A stretch of DNA of 64,000 nucleotides from Paenibacillus sp. FSL H7-0357 (GCF_000758525.1 NZ_CP009241.1:7235501-7299500); one strand, 5' to 3'; positions 25,234 to 34,757 are shown, numbered from the stretch's first letter. A program made the numbers and translations. The notes: generated by a model from the sequence alone, not told the origin.

Positions 25234-26226
25234 TTACAGCAGAATCCGTTCCCGCCGGCGGGCAGAATCGAGACAGGTCTCAATCAGCCGCATATTCAGC
25301 ACCGGATCATCTGCAGCTACTCTGGGTTTAACCCCGGAAACGGCGGCCGCAAAATTATCGGCCTGCCAGACATAAGGATTCGCGCCGGTAGCTTCGATCA
25401 CCTTCGCTTCGCCGCCCGTATGCAGGATGAATTCCGCATCTTCAAATCTCGCATTGAACGGCATCGGAATTTCAATCCGGCCTTCCGTGCCGAGTACCTC
25501 CAGCAGCTGGCGGTTGTAGGCCCACATCCCGCAGTCGAAGATCAGGCTTACTCCGCCTGGAAACTCAACCAGACCTGAAGCCATCATATCCACATTGTCA
25601 TGCTCCGGGGAGAAAATCGCTTGTACCGTTACCGCTTCCGGCTCCGCAGCGAACAGCATACGCGCCGCGCTGAGCGGGTAACAGCCGACATCGTACAAAG
25701 AGCCCCCGCCCCAAGCCGATTTAAACCGGATATTTGTCGTATCCCCGGCATCATTATATGTAAATGTTCCGCGGATCGAACGCAGCTCACCGATTTCTCC
25801 CCGGGCGATAATGTCCTGCAGCTCGACAATCCGCGGATGATGCCGGTACATGTAGGCCTCAGCCAGATGAACACCGGCCTTCCGGCATGCATCTACCATC
25901 TCTGCCGCCTCAGCACTGTTAAGCGCAATAGGCTTCTCACAGAGCACATGCTTGCCAGCTTCCGCAGCGCGGATGACCCATTCCCGGTGAAGATGATTCG
26001 GAAGCGGAATATAGACCGCATCAATATCCTGATCCGCAAGCAGCTCCTCATAGCTACCGTAGGCCTTCTCTATCCCAAACTCCGCAGCCACGGCACTGCT
26101 TTTCTCCAGTCCACGGCTCGCTACTGCTGCGATGACGCCGGATTCCGATTCCTGAATTGCCGGCATGACCGAATTTGTGGCAATCTGGGCACATCCCATA
26201 ATTCCCCAACGAAGTTTTTGTGCCAT
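25234..26226 (-). CDS. Gfo/Idh/MocA-family NAD(P)-dependent oxidoreductase
   Basis: 330 residues. The N-terminal Rossmann domain starts LRWGIMGCAQIATNSVMPA (GxGxxA variant, with the last glycine replaced) and reaches VLCEKPIALN with the family lysine near residue 95. The C-terminal domain includes AYMYRHHPRIVELQDII and GGGSLYDVGCYPLSAARMLF, the D-x-x-x-Y/H helix of sugar dehydrogenases such as trans-dihydrodiol or xylose dehydrogenase-like members. ATG 26226. It is only distantly like the other family member at 3727-4695 and not a local duplication. Substrate unknown. The menA-like operon ends 96 bases upstream on the same strand, and I see no terminator between, so read-through is possible. 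Confidence 0.85.
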   Translation of the reverse strand: MAQKLRWGIMGCAQIATNSVMPAIQESESGVIAAVASRGLEKSSAVAAEFGIEKAYGSYEELLADQDIDAVYIPLPNHLHREWVIRAAEAGKHVLCEKPIALNSAEAAEMVDACRKAGVHLAEAYMYRHHPRIVELQDIIARGEIGELRSIRGTFTYNDAGDTTNIRFKSAWGGGSLYDVGCYPLSAARMLFAAEPEAVTVQAIFSPEHDNVDMMASGLVEFPGGVSLIFDCGMWAYNRQLLEVLGTEGRIEIPMPFNARFEDAEFILHTGGEAKVIEATGANPYVWQADNFAAAVSGVKPRVAADDPVLNMRLIETCLDSARRRERILL

Positions 26227-26322
26227 AGATGTACACCTTCCTTGTATTAGATTGTCTATTTATACCTATAGACACCATATCATAGAATAAGGTTTATCTC
26301 TATTTACAGAGGTAGGATGATG

Positions 26323-27282
26323 TTATGAGGTGATCCAAATGTCCAGCACAACGGCCAGTCCAAGCACAATAACGCGGGCCATGCTCATCAGCACGAAATT
26401 TTTGACTGCCAGGATAAAGGTCGTCGCCTTCTCCTGCTTCTCATAAAACAGGGCAATATTGCGGCGCAGCGGAATCAGTGTCAGCAGCAGCAGCACAACC
26501 AGAACAGGATGGATGCCAAGCAGCAGCAGCACGATCAAATCCAGAAAGGAGACATAGTAGAGAAGCTTAAACAGCAGCAGCGCATTGCTGCGGCCGATGT
26601 AGACGGGCAGTGTATACCTGCGGTTCTCCATATCATCCTCAATGTCGCAGATATTGTTCGCCAGCATAATTCCGGCAATTCCGAGAATCGCCGGCACCGA
26701 AAACCAGAATAGATACAGGACCTCCACAAAGTTGATATGCAGATCAATCCAGCCTTCCCGGAACAGCAGAGTAACAACACTCTGCTCGGAATGGATGTAA
26801 GCCGAAATGAAGATGATGACAAAGCCCATAAACAGGCCGGAGAACAGCTCACCCAGCGGCATCCGCGAGATCGGTATCGGCCCGAATGAATACAAGATCC
26901 CGATCAGGAAGGATAATCCGCCGAGCAGAAATATGATCAGACCGGTCTGGGAGACAAGCGCAATCCCGCCCCCGACCGCAAGCACCAGCAGGATAATAAT
27001 CGTCGCCACCACAGTGCTTTCTTTGAGCTTGTAATGAACAATGGCATTATGGGTCTCATAGCCGTAGCCGTGGGTTTTGGCCGCTTTTTTGAAATCGTAA
27101 TAGTTGTTAATTGCCGTTGTCGCCATATCGAAGCTCAGCAGGGACACGAACATGAGCGCAAAACGCAGAAGATAAAAATCCTCAAACCGGTACAGGGCAT
27201 ACAATGACCCGAGCAGAAACGGGATAACACTAGCCACCTTGGTCGGCAGCTCTACAAATCTCAGGAAACTTTTTACATTCAA
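26323..27282 (-). CDS. UbiA-family prenyltransferase, MenA-like
   Basis: 319 residues, about nine membrane helices. First Asp-rich motif: AINNYYDFKKAAKT (N-N-x-x-D, where most members have N-D-x-x-D). Second: LANNICDIEDDMENRRYTLP, close to the MenA pattern NNxRDIxxDxxxGKxTL. MenA transfers a polyprenyl chain to 1,4-dihydroxy-2-naphthoate in menaquinone synthesis. Start TTG 27282 has GAGGGTGG at 6 bases. It is the last gene of a three-gene operon (33-base gap from the previous one). Since this operon has two UbiA proteins and no men genes, a role outside the main menaquinone route is possible. Family is sure; acceptor is not. Confidence 0.8.
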   Translation of the reverse strand: MNVKSFLRFVELPTKVASVIPFLLGSLYALYRFEDFYLLRFALMFVSLLSFDMATTAINNYYDFKKAAKTHGYGYETHNAIVHYKLKESTVVATIIILLVLAVGGGIALVSQTGLIIFLLGGLSFLIGILYSFGPIPISRMPLGELFSGLFMGFVIIFISAYIHSEQSVVTLLFREGWIDLHINFVEVLYLFWFSVPAILGIAGIMLANNICDIEDDMENRRYTLPVYIGRSNALLLFKLLYYVSFLDLIVLLLLGIHPVLVVLLLLTLIPLRRNIALFYEKQEKATTFILAVKNFVLMSMARVIVLGLAVVLDIWITS

Positions 27283-27315
27283 GGCGATCCACCCTCATCT
27301 GTCAAATAAGCACGG

Positions 27316-28089
27316 TTATTGTGCGGATGTTGTTATGGTCAGCGGAGACCATTCAGCGATGACTGTCTGGCCATGGGCGGACACACTGCCTTCGGGCGTG
27401 AGGTCCTTCTCGGTCATAATGCCCAGCGCTACAGTGAAGCTGTTGAATTTGATCGGCACATGCTGCTCGCGCCGCACCTCTTTGCCGTTGACATAGAACA
27501 CAGCCTCATCGTTCCCGCGGTTATAGGTAATCTTATACGTGTTGAATTCACGCGGTTTGAAGTCCGTATCTTCCTTGAATATGCAGAAGTATTTCGTTCC
27601 GCCGGTTTCGGGAACCTGCACGCCCGGGAAAGGCAGAACTCCGTAGACACTGGCATATTTGTCGTTTCCGGCAAAGAAATCAAGCGCCGCACCTGTCGTG
27701 AAATCAAGCAGATTCAGCGAAACATAACCGTCATACAGATCTCCGGGTGCCGTACCCTGCGTGCGGGCGCGAATCTGCAGCTCGAAGCTGATCTCTCCGC
27801 TCTCCGGCACCTCGACCGGCTGAGCCGAATAATACATATGCTTGGCATTGTCGAGAATCTGCACCTGGTTGTTCTGGCGGGACAGTTGGGCCCGCACATA
27901 CAGATAGCCATTGCGTACAATCACAACAGCCTCCGGCTCACGGTAAGCCCAGAAAGAGCCGTCCGGCAAGGTGAATCCTCCGGTCTTCCAGACCTTGCCC
28001 TCCGACAAAATAGTATGAAAGTCTCCCAGTACGATCGGGCTATTCTGTGCAGCCTGTGTATCTTCATTGCTTGTTTTGTTCTTGTCCAT
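27316..28089 (-). CDS. DUF6081-like protein, probable concanavalin-type beta-sandwich
   Basis: 257 residues from ATG 28089 (GTG 28098 is an in-frame alternative). There is no signal peptide or membrane segment, so it should be cytoplasmic. Strand-rich sequence with GFTLPDGSFWAYREPEAVVI, then a block about residues 95-190 (ISFELQIRARTQG, YDGYVSLNLLDF, TYKITYNRGNDEAVFYVNG) that reads like a LamG/concanavalin-like sandwich: the VNGKEV turn is typical. I match it to DUF6081 from memory; no enzymatic residues are recognised. It sits between two UbiA prenyltransferase genes (gaps 40 and 33 bases), so a role in binding or presenting a lipid or aromatic intermediate is conceivable but unproven. Confidence 0.65.
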   Translation of the reverse strand: MDKNKTSNEDTQAAQNSPIVLGDFHTILSEGKVWKTGGFTLPDGSFWAYREPEAVVIVRNGYLYVRAQLSRQNNQVQILDNAKHMYYSAQPVEVPESGEISFELQIRARTQGTAPGDLYDGYVSLNLLDFTTGAALDFFAGNDKYASVYGVLPFPGVQVPETGGTKYFCIFKEDTDFKPREFNTYKITYNRGNDEAVFYVNGKEVRREQHVPIKFNSFTVALGIMTEKDLTPEGSVSAHGQTVIAEWSPLTITTSAQ

Positions 28090-28129
28090 GGGGTTCACTC
28101 TCTTTCTATCATCTAATCTTCAGCAATTT

Positions 28130-29047
28130 TTACATAAAGCCTTGAATAAGCAGTGCTACCGCCATAATTGTACCGCAGCGCACGGAGGCCTGCTGCGAGG
28201 CGCCCATCAGCGGCAGATAAGCTGGTGAGGCATTTTGCGGCTGCAGGCCGCGGTATACATGCACCGGCGCAACCGCAGTGAGCAGTGCGAGCAGCGCATA
28301 AACCGGAAGTACGCCAAAGCCCACGCAGACGATCAGAGAAGCGTAGGAAGTATAAAGCAGCACACATGAGAAGATCAGCGACTTGCGCTCTCCCCAGACG
28401 ACAACAAGCGTACGCTTGCCTGCCTGCTCGTCCGCTTTCCAGTGCAGAAAATGATGGTTGAACAGCAGCAGCGTCGTCAGAAGCCCAACCGGAACCGAAA
28501 GCAGTACCGGCTTCAGGCTGAATTCGCCGGTCTGCACGAAATAAGAGCCAAGTACAGGCATAATGCCAAACGCAACGAAGATGGCGAATTCACTGTAGCC
28601 CTTGCCCCGGTACCCAAAACGCAGCGGTGGAGCGACATAGAAATAGGCGATAAGTGCCCCTACCGCTACAAACCAGAGAATCTCCCAGCCGCTATAAATA
28701 CTGAGCACCGCGCCGCAAAACACGGCGACTGCAAGCAAGCTCCAGGTCAATACTGCGAAAACGGCCTCCGAGAGCAGACCTCCGGACAAAAAACCGGAGT
28801 TTGTGGAAATCATCCCCGGTGTATTTTTTGCCTCCATATCGGTCCCGTTGCGAAAGTCCCATAAATCATTCACCATGTTGGAGAACAGATGCGCGGATAT
28901 TGCACCGATGATCGTTATAACAAACAAAAACGGATGGAACTCTCCCCCCCATACATATGCCCCGACAGTTCCCAAGACAACCGGTATGAGCATAACTGGG
29001 ATGGTTCCAAACCGTGTAGCTTTCTTAAAAAATATCCATTTGTTCAT
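28130..29047 (-). CDS. UbiA-family prenyltransferase
   Basis: 305 residues from ATG 29047; TTG 29053 has better ribosome-site spacing to AAGGGG and is an equal candidate. About nine membrane helices. First motif NMVNDLWDFRNGTDMEAK is a full NDxxDxxxxxD. Second motif FNHHFLHWKADEQAGKRTLV keeps the distal Asp and GKRTL but has His where the first Asp usually sits. Close to the MenA/MenA-like branch in general form. First gene of the operon with the DUF6081-like protein and a second UbiA enzyme. It should attach a prenyl chain to an aromatic or other acceptor in the membrane; acceptor and chain length are unknown. Confidence 0.8.
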   Translation of the reverse strand: MNKWIFFKKATRFGTIPVMLIPVVLGTVGAYVWGGEFHPFLFVITIIGAISAHLFSNMVNDLWDFRNGTDMEAKNTPGMISTNSGFLSGGLLSEAVFAVLTWSLLAVAVFCGAVLSIYSGWEILWFVAVGALIAYFYVAPPLRFGYRGKGYSEFAIFVAFGIMPVLGSYFVQTGEFSLKPVLLSVPVGLLTTLLLFNHHFLHWKADEQAGKRTLVVVWGERKSLIFSCVLLYTSYASLIVCVGFGVLPVYALLALLTAVAPVHVYRGLQPQNASPAYLPLMGASQQASVRCGTIMAVALLIQGFM

Positions 29048-29219
29048 ACCCAAGCTGGTCCCCTTCTATTATAATGTGATAATTATTATTGCTTATATAT
29101 TATACATCAAATTTCGACAGTTAGGGTAGAAAAGCGCTGCAAAATATTCCCTAATCATGGTACACTGGTTTTAATGGTACTTATTTCCTATGAAGTTTAT
29201 AGATACTAAGGGGAGCAAC

Positions 29220-31577
29220 ATGAAGCTGCGCAAAAAATTAGTGATCTTCATCTGTGTTGTTGCACTATTCGGCTTAGGGCTGACTTATCTGCTCCTGCAC
29301 CTGATTCTGCTGGGCCGCTTCGAGAAGCTGGATGAAGCCGCACTGCGGTACAAGCTGGAGAATGCCGTCTCTTCTTATCAGAATGAGCTGCAGAGTATGA
29401 AGACCCAGTTGCTCAAATATTCAGTTTGGGATGAAACCTACCGGTTTGCGGAATCCACGGACCCCGCAGATTCTATTAGTGATGCCTACCTAAGCAGTAA
29501 CTATAGCCGGACAACTTATGAGATTAACCATTTTGATATGATGGCCCTGCTGAACCCTTCGGGCACCCCCTTGTACGGTGGCACTTACAACACAGACTCC
29601 CGCAGCATAACTCCGCTAACAACAGAAATTATCGACTTATTCAGGGATATTCATCAACGGCTGCCGGAATTTTCGGGCGCAGAGGACAGCACAAGCGGCA
29701 TTGTATTACTGGATAAAGGGCCTATGCTGATCACCCTCACCCCTATTGTGAACAGTGACAAAACAAAACCGGTTGTTGGAACTGCTGTAGCCGGCAGAAT
29801 GCTGCTGCAGGAGCAGATCACACAAATCTGGAACGAGACACCGTCCACCATCCAGATCACTCCAGTGAACCCCGGCATACTCGCGGAGAGCAAAACCAGC
29901 AATATCTGGATGAGCTCTGCCTCGAACAACGTGATATCCATTCACACAACTATATATGACCTGTTCGGCAACCCCGGTGTGGTTCTCACCCTCAAGCATC
30001 CGCGGCAGATTTACTTAAGCGGCCTACAGTCGATCACCAGCTTCCAGTGGTGTTTCTTTGCCGTCAGTATGCTGATGTGTGTGGCCAGTCTCCTCTTCGT
30101 CAATCGCTCTATCCTTGGAAGAATGTCCTTGCTGACCCGGAATATCCGGGCTATCGGCAACAGCAAGGATCTATCCATCCGGATCGGCCCTTCCGGCAAA
30201 GACGAATTCAGCGATGTGGAGCAGGAGTTCAACCGGATGATTGATTCCTTGGAGCAGGCGCAGGAAGAGCTGCAGCTGCAAGCGATGCTTGACCCTCTGA
30301 CTCAGCTGCCCAACCGTTCGCTGTTCTTCACGAAGCTTAATGAAGCGATTGCTTCAATTAAGGGAACCGGCAGACAGCTCGGGCTGGTATTTATTGATCT
30401 GGATCACTTCAAGACCGTAAACGATACACTCGGCCACGACTTCGGTGACTCCATGCTGAAAGAGATCGCTTTGCGGATTTCCCAAGTTATCGGACGTGAT
30501 GATGTGGTGTCCCGTCTGGGCGGCGACGAGTTCACCATCCTGCTCGCCGACATTCCCGATTCTGACAGCATTTCCGAGCAGCTGCTGCGCATACGGGAGA
30601 CGCTGTCGCTGCCCCACCACATACAGGGACATCTCCTCTACAATACGGCCAGCATCGGCGTCAGCATCTATCCGCAGAACGGTGAAGACGCCGACTTTCT
30701 GGTCAAACAGGCCGATCTGGCCATGTTCCATGTCAAAGAAACAGGCCGCAACAACATTTTTCAATACTCTGAGGATCTCGAAGAAAGTATCCGCCGCAAA
30801 AATGTACTCTCCCAGCTGCTGCTCTCCGCAGCCGTGAATCATGAGTTTGAAGTCCATTATCAGCCGATCCTCAGCTCCGGCAACCTGAAGGTTTCGAAGC
30901 TGGAGGCGCTGCTGCGCTGGACAAGCCCTGCATACGGCCCTATCTCGCCCGGTGAGTTTATCCCGCTCGCCGAAACCAGCGGCTCTATTGTAAACATCGG
31001 GAGCTGGGTGCTGCGGCAAGTCTGCTCCGATCTGCGTACTTTCCGGCAGAATGGGCTGGAGCTGACCGTGGCGGTCAACATTTCCGCCATGCAGCTGATG
31101 CAGCCGGGACTGTCTGAGCTGCTGCTGGAGCTGCTCCATGAATACGGGCTGCCCAGCTCAAGCCTGGAGCTGGAGATTACGGAGAGCGTACTGGTGTCGG
31201 GCGACAGCATTTTCCATTCGCTGCAACAGCTCAGGGGAAACGGGTTCCGCATTTCCCTGGACGACTTTGGCACAGGCTTCTCTTCCCTTAGTTACCTGCG
31301 GCGCTTTCCCGTTGATGTAATCAAAATCGACCGTTCTTTTGTTTCCCAGATGACACTGGGCCCGCAGGGTGACGTGCTGATCAAGGCCATTATCGAGCTT
31401 AGCCATACCCTCGGGCTGCAGGTAGTCTCCGAAGGGATCGAGCTGGAAGAGCAGTTCGACATGCTGCGCCATCTGGGCAGTGATGAGCTGCAGGGCTACT
31501 ATATAAGCAGGCCGATAAAATTCCAGGATATCCCTGACTTTTTAACGCAAAATAATCTCCTTTACCACAATAAATGA
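29220..31577 (+). CDS. CHASE4-HAMP-GGDEF-EAL membrane c-di-GMP enzyme
   Basis: 785 residues from ATG 29220 (AAGGGGAG at 5 bases; an upstream ATG at 29190 lacks a site). Membrane helices at about residues 5-27 and 275-297 flank an extracytoplasmic domain of about 245 residues with SVWDETYRF, a CHASE4 hallmark. A HAMP follows (LTRNIRAIGNSKDLSIRI). GGDEF is intact (SRLGGDEFTILL), but the residues before it (GRDD) are shifted by one from the RxxD inhibitory site. EAL has KLEALLRW, AVNISAMQL, LEITES, SLDDFGTGFSS, IKIDRSF and VSEGIE, so phosphodiesterase activity is possible. It precedes an acetate transporter gene with a hairpin between. Confidence 0.9.
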   Translation: MKLRKKLVIFICVVALFGLGLTYLLLHLILLGRFEKLDEAALRYKLENAVSSYQNELQSMKTQLLKYSVWDETYRFAESTDPADSISDAYLSSNYSRTTYEINHFDMMALLNPSGTPLYGGTYNTDSRSITPLTTEIIDLFRDIHQRLPEFSGAEDSTSGIVLLDKGPMLITLTPIVNSDKTKPVVGTAVAGRMLLQEQITQIWNETPSTIQITPVNPGILAESKTSNIWMSSASNNVISIHTTIYDLFGNPGVVLTLKHPRQIYLSGLQSITSFQWCFFAVSMLMCVASLLFVNRSILGRMSLLTRNIRAIGNSKDLSIRIGPSGKDEFSDVEQEFNRMIDSLEQAQEELQLQAMLDPLTQLPNRSLFFTKLNEAIASIKGTGRQLGLVFIDLDHFKTVNDTLGHDFGDSMLKEIALRISQVIGRDDVVSRLGGDEFTILLADIPDSDSISEQLLRIRETLSLPHHIQGHLLYNTASIGVSIYPQNGEDADFLVKQADLAMFHVKETGRNNIFQYSEDLEESIRRKNVLSQLLLSAAVNHEFEVHYQPILSSGNLKVSKLEALLRWTSPAYGPISPGEFIPLAETSGSIVNIGSWVLRQVCSDLRTFRQNGLELTVAVNISAMQLMQPGLSELLLELLHEYGLPSSSLELEITESVLVSGDSIFHSLQQLRGNGFRISLDDFGTGFSSLSYLRRFPVDVIKIDRSFVSQMTLGPQGDVLIKAIIELSHTLGLQVVSEGIELEEQFDMLRHLGSDELQGYYISRPIKFQDIPDFLTQNNLLYHNK

Positions 31578-31629
31578 GCACTCTTTTTTTGTAGGCAAGC
31601 TCAAAACGATATGATATGATAGGCAAGCT

Positions 31630-31661
31630 GATCACAGCACCCATTTCCGGGTGCTGTGATC
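31630..31661. promoter_or_regulatory. Perfect 13-bp hairpin ahead of the acetate transporter gene
   Basis: GATCACAGCACCC (31630-31642) and GGGTGCTGTGATC (31649-31661) with a 6-base loop. It lacks a T-run on its right; 39 bases later the satP-like gene begins. It might end transcription from the c-di-GMP gene inefficiently, or stabilise or regulate the satP mRNA. Confidence 0.6.
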
Positions 31662-31700
31662 CTATGCGAACACTTATGAAAATTGGAGGCTTTAATTGCT

Positions 31701-32321
31701 ATGTCAGCGCAACCGCAAACACAATCCGTCAAAATCGTCACTGCCGACCCCAGCGCCATCGGCTTGTTCGGATTGGCTATCGTCACCTTGGTCGCTTCTT
31801 CACAAAAGCTCGAAATTACAACAGGTCTCAGCTACTGTATTCCATGGGCTATATTCCTCGGAGCCTTCGCCCAGCTGTTCGCTTCTATCCAGGATGCCAA
31901 ACACAACAACACCTTCGGGATGACCGCTTTTGGCGCTTATGCGTTCTTCTGGTTCGGCATGGCCGCAAGCTGGTTGATCAAGCTAGGTGTATTCGGTACC
32001 GTTCTGGCGGAAGGCGTTGATCCCAAACAGCTCGGCTTTGTTTTTGCGGGTTATTTGGTCTTCACGCTGTTCATGACCCTCGGCGCTGTGGAAGCCAATA
32101 GAGTGCTGCTTGTTATTTTTATACTGATCGATTTCCTGTTCCTCGGCTTGACCTTTGATGCGTTCGGAGTGGCTGCGGAATTCTTCCACAAGCTGGCTGC
32201 CGTATCGGAACTGGCCATCGGTATCGTATCACTGTATGGCTGCGGCGCATCTGTGCTCAACGCTCATTTCGGCCGCACGTTCCTGCCAATCGGTGCACCG
32301 CTGGGTATTTTCAAGAAATAA
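31701..32321 (+). CDS. satP: Acetate uptake transporter, GPR1/FUN34/SatP family
   Basis: 206 residues from ATG 31701; GGAGG is 11 bases upstream. Six membrane helices and the signature ADPSAIGLFGLAIVTLVAS at the N-terminus (family NPAPLGLxGF-like). FAQLFASIQDAKHNNTFG matches the loop after helix 2. The family carries acetate and succinate by proton symport, or acts as a channel. Overall size is normal (E. coli SatP has 188 residues). It lies between two GGDEF-EAL genes, all in the same direction, but with a strong hairpin before it and a terminator after it, so it seems to be its own unit. Substrate acetate is inferred from family. Confidence 0.85.
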   Translation: MSAQPQTQSVKIVTADPSAIGLFGLAIVTLVASSQKLEITTGLSYCIPWAIFLGAFAQLFASIQDAKHNNTFGMTAFGAYAFFWFGMAASWLIKLGVFGTVLAEGVDPKQLGFVFAGYLVFTLFMTLGAVEANRVLLVIFILIDFLFLGLTFDAFGVAAEFFHKLAAVSELAIGIVSLYGCGASVLNAHFGRTFLPIGAPLGIFKK

Positions 32322-32370
32322 TCCCGTCTCTTCACTTGCACAAAGTCCATAATGTACTCATTTCTAGAGC

Positions 32371-32420
32371 AACGGATAAATACAGGCTGCCTTTAGGCGG
32401 AACGTATTTATCCGTTTTGG
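32371..32420 (+). terminator. Terminator after the acetate transporter gene
   Basis: AACGGATAAATAC (32371-32383) pairs perfectly with GTATTTATCCGTT (32404-32416) and is followed by TTGG. An inner GCCT/AGGC stem extends it. Confidence 0.65.
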
Positions 32421-32580
32421 ATTTCATAGGGTTCTTGTTAGGTTTTTCCTTGCACAAAGGCGATAAAAATGACATGCTTAAGAAACACCCACGACATATC
32501 TCGACATTTTTCTGCGGTGCTGGAACAGCTTCTAATGATTTATATATATAATGTTGAATTACGGGTATCGGAGGCATTCC

Positions 32581-34722
32581 ATGGCTTTCTTTAATAAAAA
32601 GCCTTTAACGATCATCCTCGGCTTCTTAGTCGTGCTGCAGCTCTCTCTGTTCTATTATTACTCCTTATCAGTGAACCGGGAATACCGGGCTGAAAAAGCC
32701 GACTTGTCCTCACAGGCAGTCATGTTATCATCGAACATTGAAGAGAAGGTTTCGATTGTCAAAGGTGTTAGCTCTTTTATTCAAACGGTCGGCTTTGATG
32801 CTGAACCAGCGCTTATTAATCAGTATTTAATGAAGGCTTATAACAATTCAAGCAATATTATGAATATTATGATCGCTCCGGACGGCCTCATCCGTTATCT
32901 CTACCCTCTCTCAGGCAATACAGCGATTCTTAATAAAAGTCTCCTGCTCGATCCCGACCTGTCCTCGCCCGGTTTGATTCAAGAAACGATCACTTCCCGG
33001 GGCATTACGGTAGACGGTCCCCGGACACTTGCCCAGGGCATCCCCGGCATGGTGATCAGGCAAGCTATTTATAACGGCAACTCATTCTCCGGCATCGTTT
33101 CCGTCACACTGAAGATCGATGATATTGAGAACCAGCTGCTGCTTAAAGACTCCCCCATGTACGTAACAGATGAAGATCATACCTTTTTGTTTGGCAATCA
33201 AGCCCACGGGAACGAAGAGCAGGTCACGGTCCCCATTGAAATTAAAAATCAGCATTGGCTGATGGGAATCCCTTTTTCTTCGCACAAGAAATGGGAGATC
33301 TTCCGCAGCATCCTGTGGATCGACATTTCCTTTCTGCTAGTTATGGCCTTTATTCTCTATATCTTCTGGCATCAGGGCCGGTTCAACCGTGAACTGGAAC
33401 GCGTGGTCAGTATCCGCACCCGGGATCTCCGAATATCCAAACGGCGGTATGAAAAACTTGCCCATTACGACAGTTTGACGGAAATTCCGAACCGGCGTTA
33501 CTTCATGGATGAATTCGGGCGGCTGCTGCAATGCGCCGAGCCTACGCAGACCTATACGCTGTTCTTTTTTGACCTGAACCGGTTCAAGGAGATCAATGAT
33601 ACTCTCGGCCACTCCACGGGCGATCAGGTCATCAAGACACTAGCCAGCCGGCTGAAGGACAGCGGTCTGCCCTTTAAGCTGTTCGCGCGCACCGGCGGCG
33701 ATGAATTCGTGATGATCTTCTCCAATTTGCCGCGGGAGCAGATCCCGGAAATTGCCGGGCATATCAGCCTGCTGATCTCGGAAACACTGCTGATTGCCGG
33801 GGCATATTTAAGTCTATCGACCAGCATAGGGATCTCTCTTTATCCGGAGCATTCCCTCCACAAGGAGGATTTGCTGAAATTCGCCGACATGTCCATGTAT
33901 CAGGCAAAGTCGCAGGAAGACAGCAATTATTTTGTGTTCGACTGGGAGCTGCGCGAGAAGCTAGAGCAGAAGACCATGATCTCCAAGTACCTGCATTCCG
34001 CGCTGGAGCGCGAAGAATTTGTTCTCCATTATCAGCCGCAGATCAATGCCGTGACCGGCCAAATGGTTGGCATGGAGGCCTTGATCCGCTGGAATCATCC
34101 GGAGAAGGGACTGATCGGGCCCGGAGCCTTCATCGCTGCTGTGGAAGACGCCGGGCTAATGATTCAGCTCACCGACTGGGTGCTGCAGGAAGTATGCCGC
34201 CAGCTCTGCGAATGGAGAACGATGGGCATGCCGCTGCTGCGGACATCCATCAATATCTCCAACAGCTGGTTCTATAACCGGAATCTGATAGAGAACCTGC
34301 TTGGCGTGCTTGAGCAATATGGGCTGGAGACGAATATGCTGGAATTCGAGATCACGGAAAGCACCGCCCTGCTGGAGGAGCATTATCCGCTGCTGCAGCA
34401 GATGCGCGACCATGGGATTGTCGTTTCGATTGACGACTTTGGTACCAAATATTCTTCACTGAACTATTTGAAGCATTTTCCTGTCAACAAGATCAAGATT
34501 GACCGCACCTTCATCACCGGCATTGGTGTCAGCTCCATTGATGAGACGATTATTAAGTCAATTGTTTATGTCGCCTCCCAGCTTGGTTATGACCTGATTG
34601 CGGAAGGCGTAGAGACGCCTGAACAGGCCCAGTTCCTGATTAAGCATGACTGCCCTTATATCCAGGGATTTCTTTATTTCCCTCCGCTTCCTGCGGATGA
34701 GATCTTCAAGCTTGCTTCCTGA
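32581..34722 (+). CDS. CHASE-GGDEF-EAL membrane c-di-GMP enzyme
   Basis: 713 residues from ATG 32581 (GGAGG at 7 bases). Two membrane helices (about residues 9-29 and 242-262) bracket an extracellular CHASE domain: NIMIAPDGLIRYLYPLSGN is diagnostic. A short coiled linker leads to GGDEF (ARTGGDEFVMIF, intact; no RxxD inhibitory site) and EAL (GMEALIRW, SINISNSWF, FEITEST, SIDDFGTKYSS, IKIDRTF, IAEGVET, all key residues kept). It is likely bifunctional or phosphodiesterase-dominant. CHASE domains sense small ligands such as cytokinin-like adenines or peptides in other organisms; ligand here is unknown. Its own terminator follows at 34758. Confidence 0.9.
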   Translation: MAFFNKKPLTIILGFLVVLQLSLFYYYSLSVNREYRAEKADLSSQAVMLSSNIEEKVSIVKGVSSFIQTVGFDAEPALINQYLMKAYNNSSNIMNIMIAPDGLIRYLYPLSGNTAILNKSLLLDPDLSSPGLIQETITSRGITVDGPRTLAQGIPGMVIRQAIYNGNSFSGIVSVTLKIDDIENQLLLKDSPMYVTDEDHTFLFGNQAHGNEEQVTVPIEIKNQHWLMGIPFSSHKKWEIFRSILWIDISFLLVMAFILYIFWHQGRFNRELERVVSIRTRDLRISKRRYEKLAHYDSLTEIPNRRYFMDEFGRLLQCAEPTQTYTLFFFDLNRFKEINDTLGHSTGDQVIKTLASRLKDSGLPFKLFARTGGDEFVMIFSNLPREQIPEIAGHISLLISETLLIAGAYLSLSTSIGISLYPEHSLHKEDLLKFADMSMYQAKSQEDSNYFVFDWELREKLEQKTMISKYLHSALEREEFVLHYQPQINAVTGQMVGMEALIRWNHPEKGLIGPGAFIAAVEDAGLMIQLTDWVLQEVCRQLCEWRTMGMPLLRTSINISNSWFYNRNLIENLLGVLEQYGLETNMLEFEITESTALLEEHYPLLQQMRDHGIVVSIDDFGTKYSSLNYLKHFPVNKIKIDRTFITGIGVSSIDETIIKSIVYVASQLGYDLIAEGVETPEQAQFLIKHDCPYIQGFLYFPPLPADEIFKLAS

Positions 34723-34757
34723 CGTTGCCCGGGAAGATACTGTACCGTATGTCTTAG

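Noticed and set aside
25234..26226. Second Gfo/Idh/MocA gene as a duplicate of the one at 3727
   Set aside because: The two proteins differ throughout outside family motifs, so they are old paralogues and not a recent duplication.
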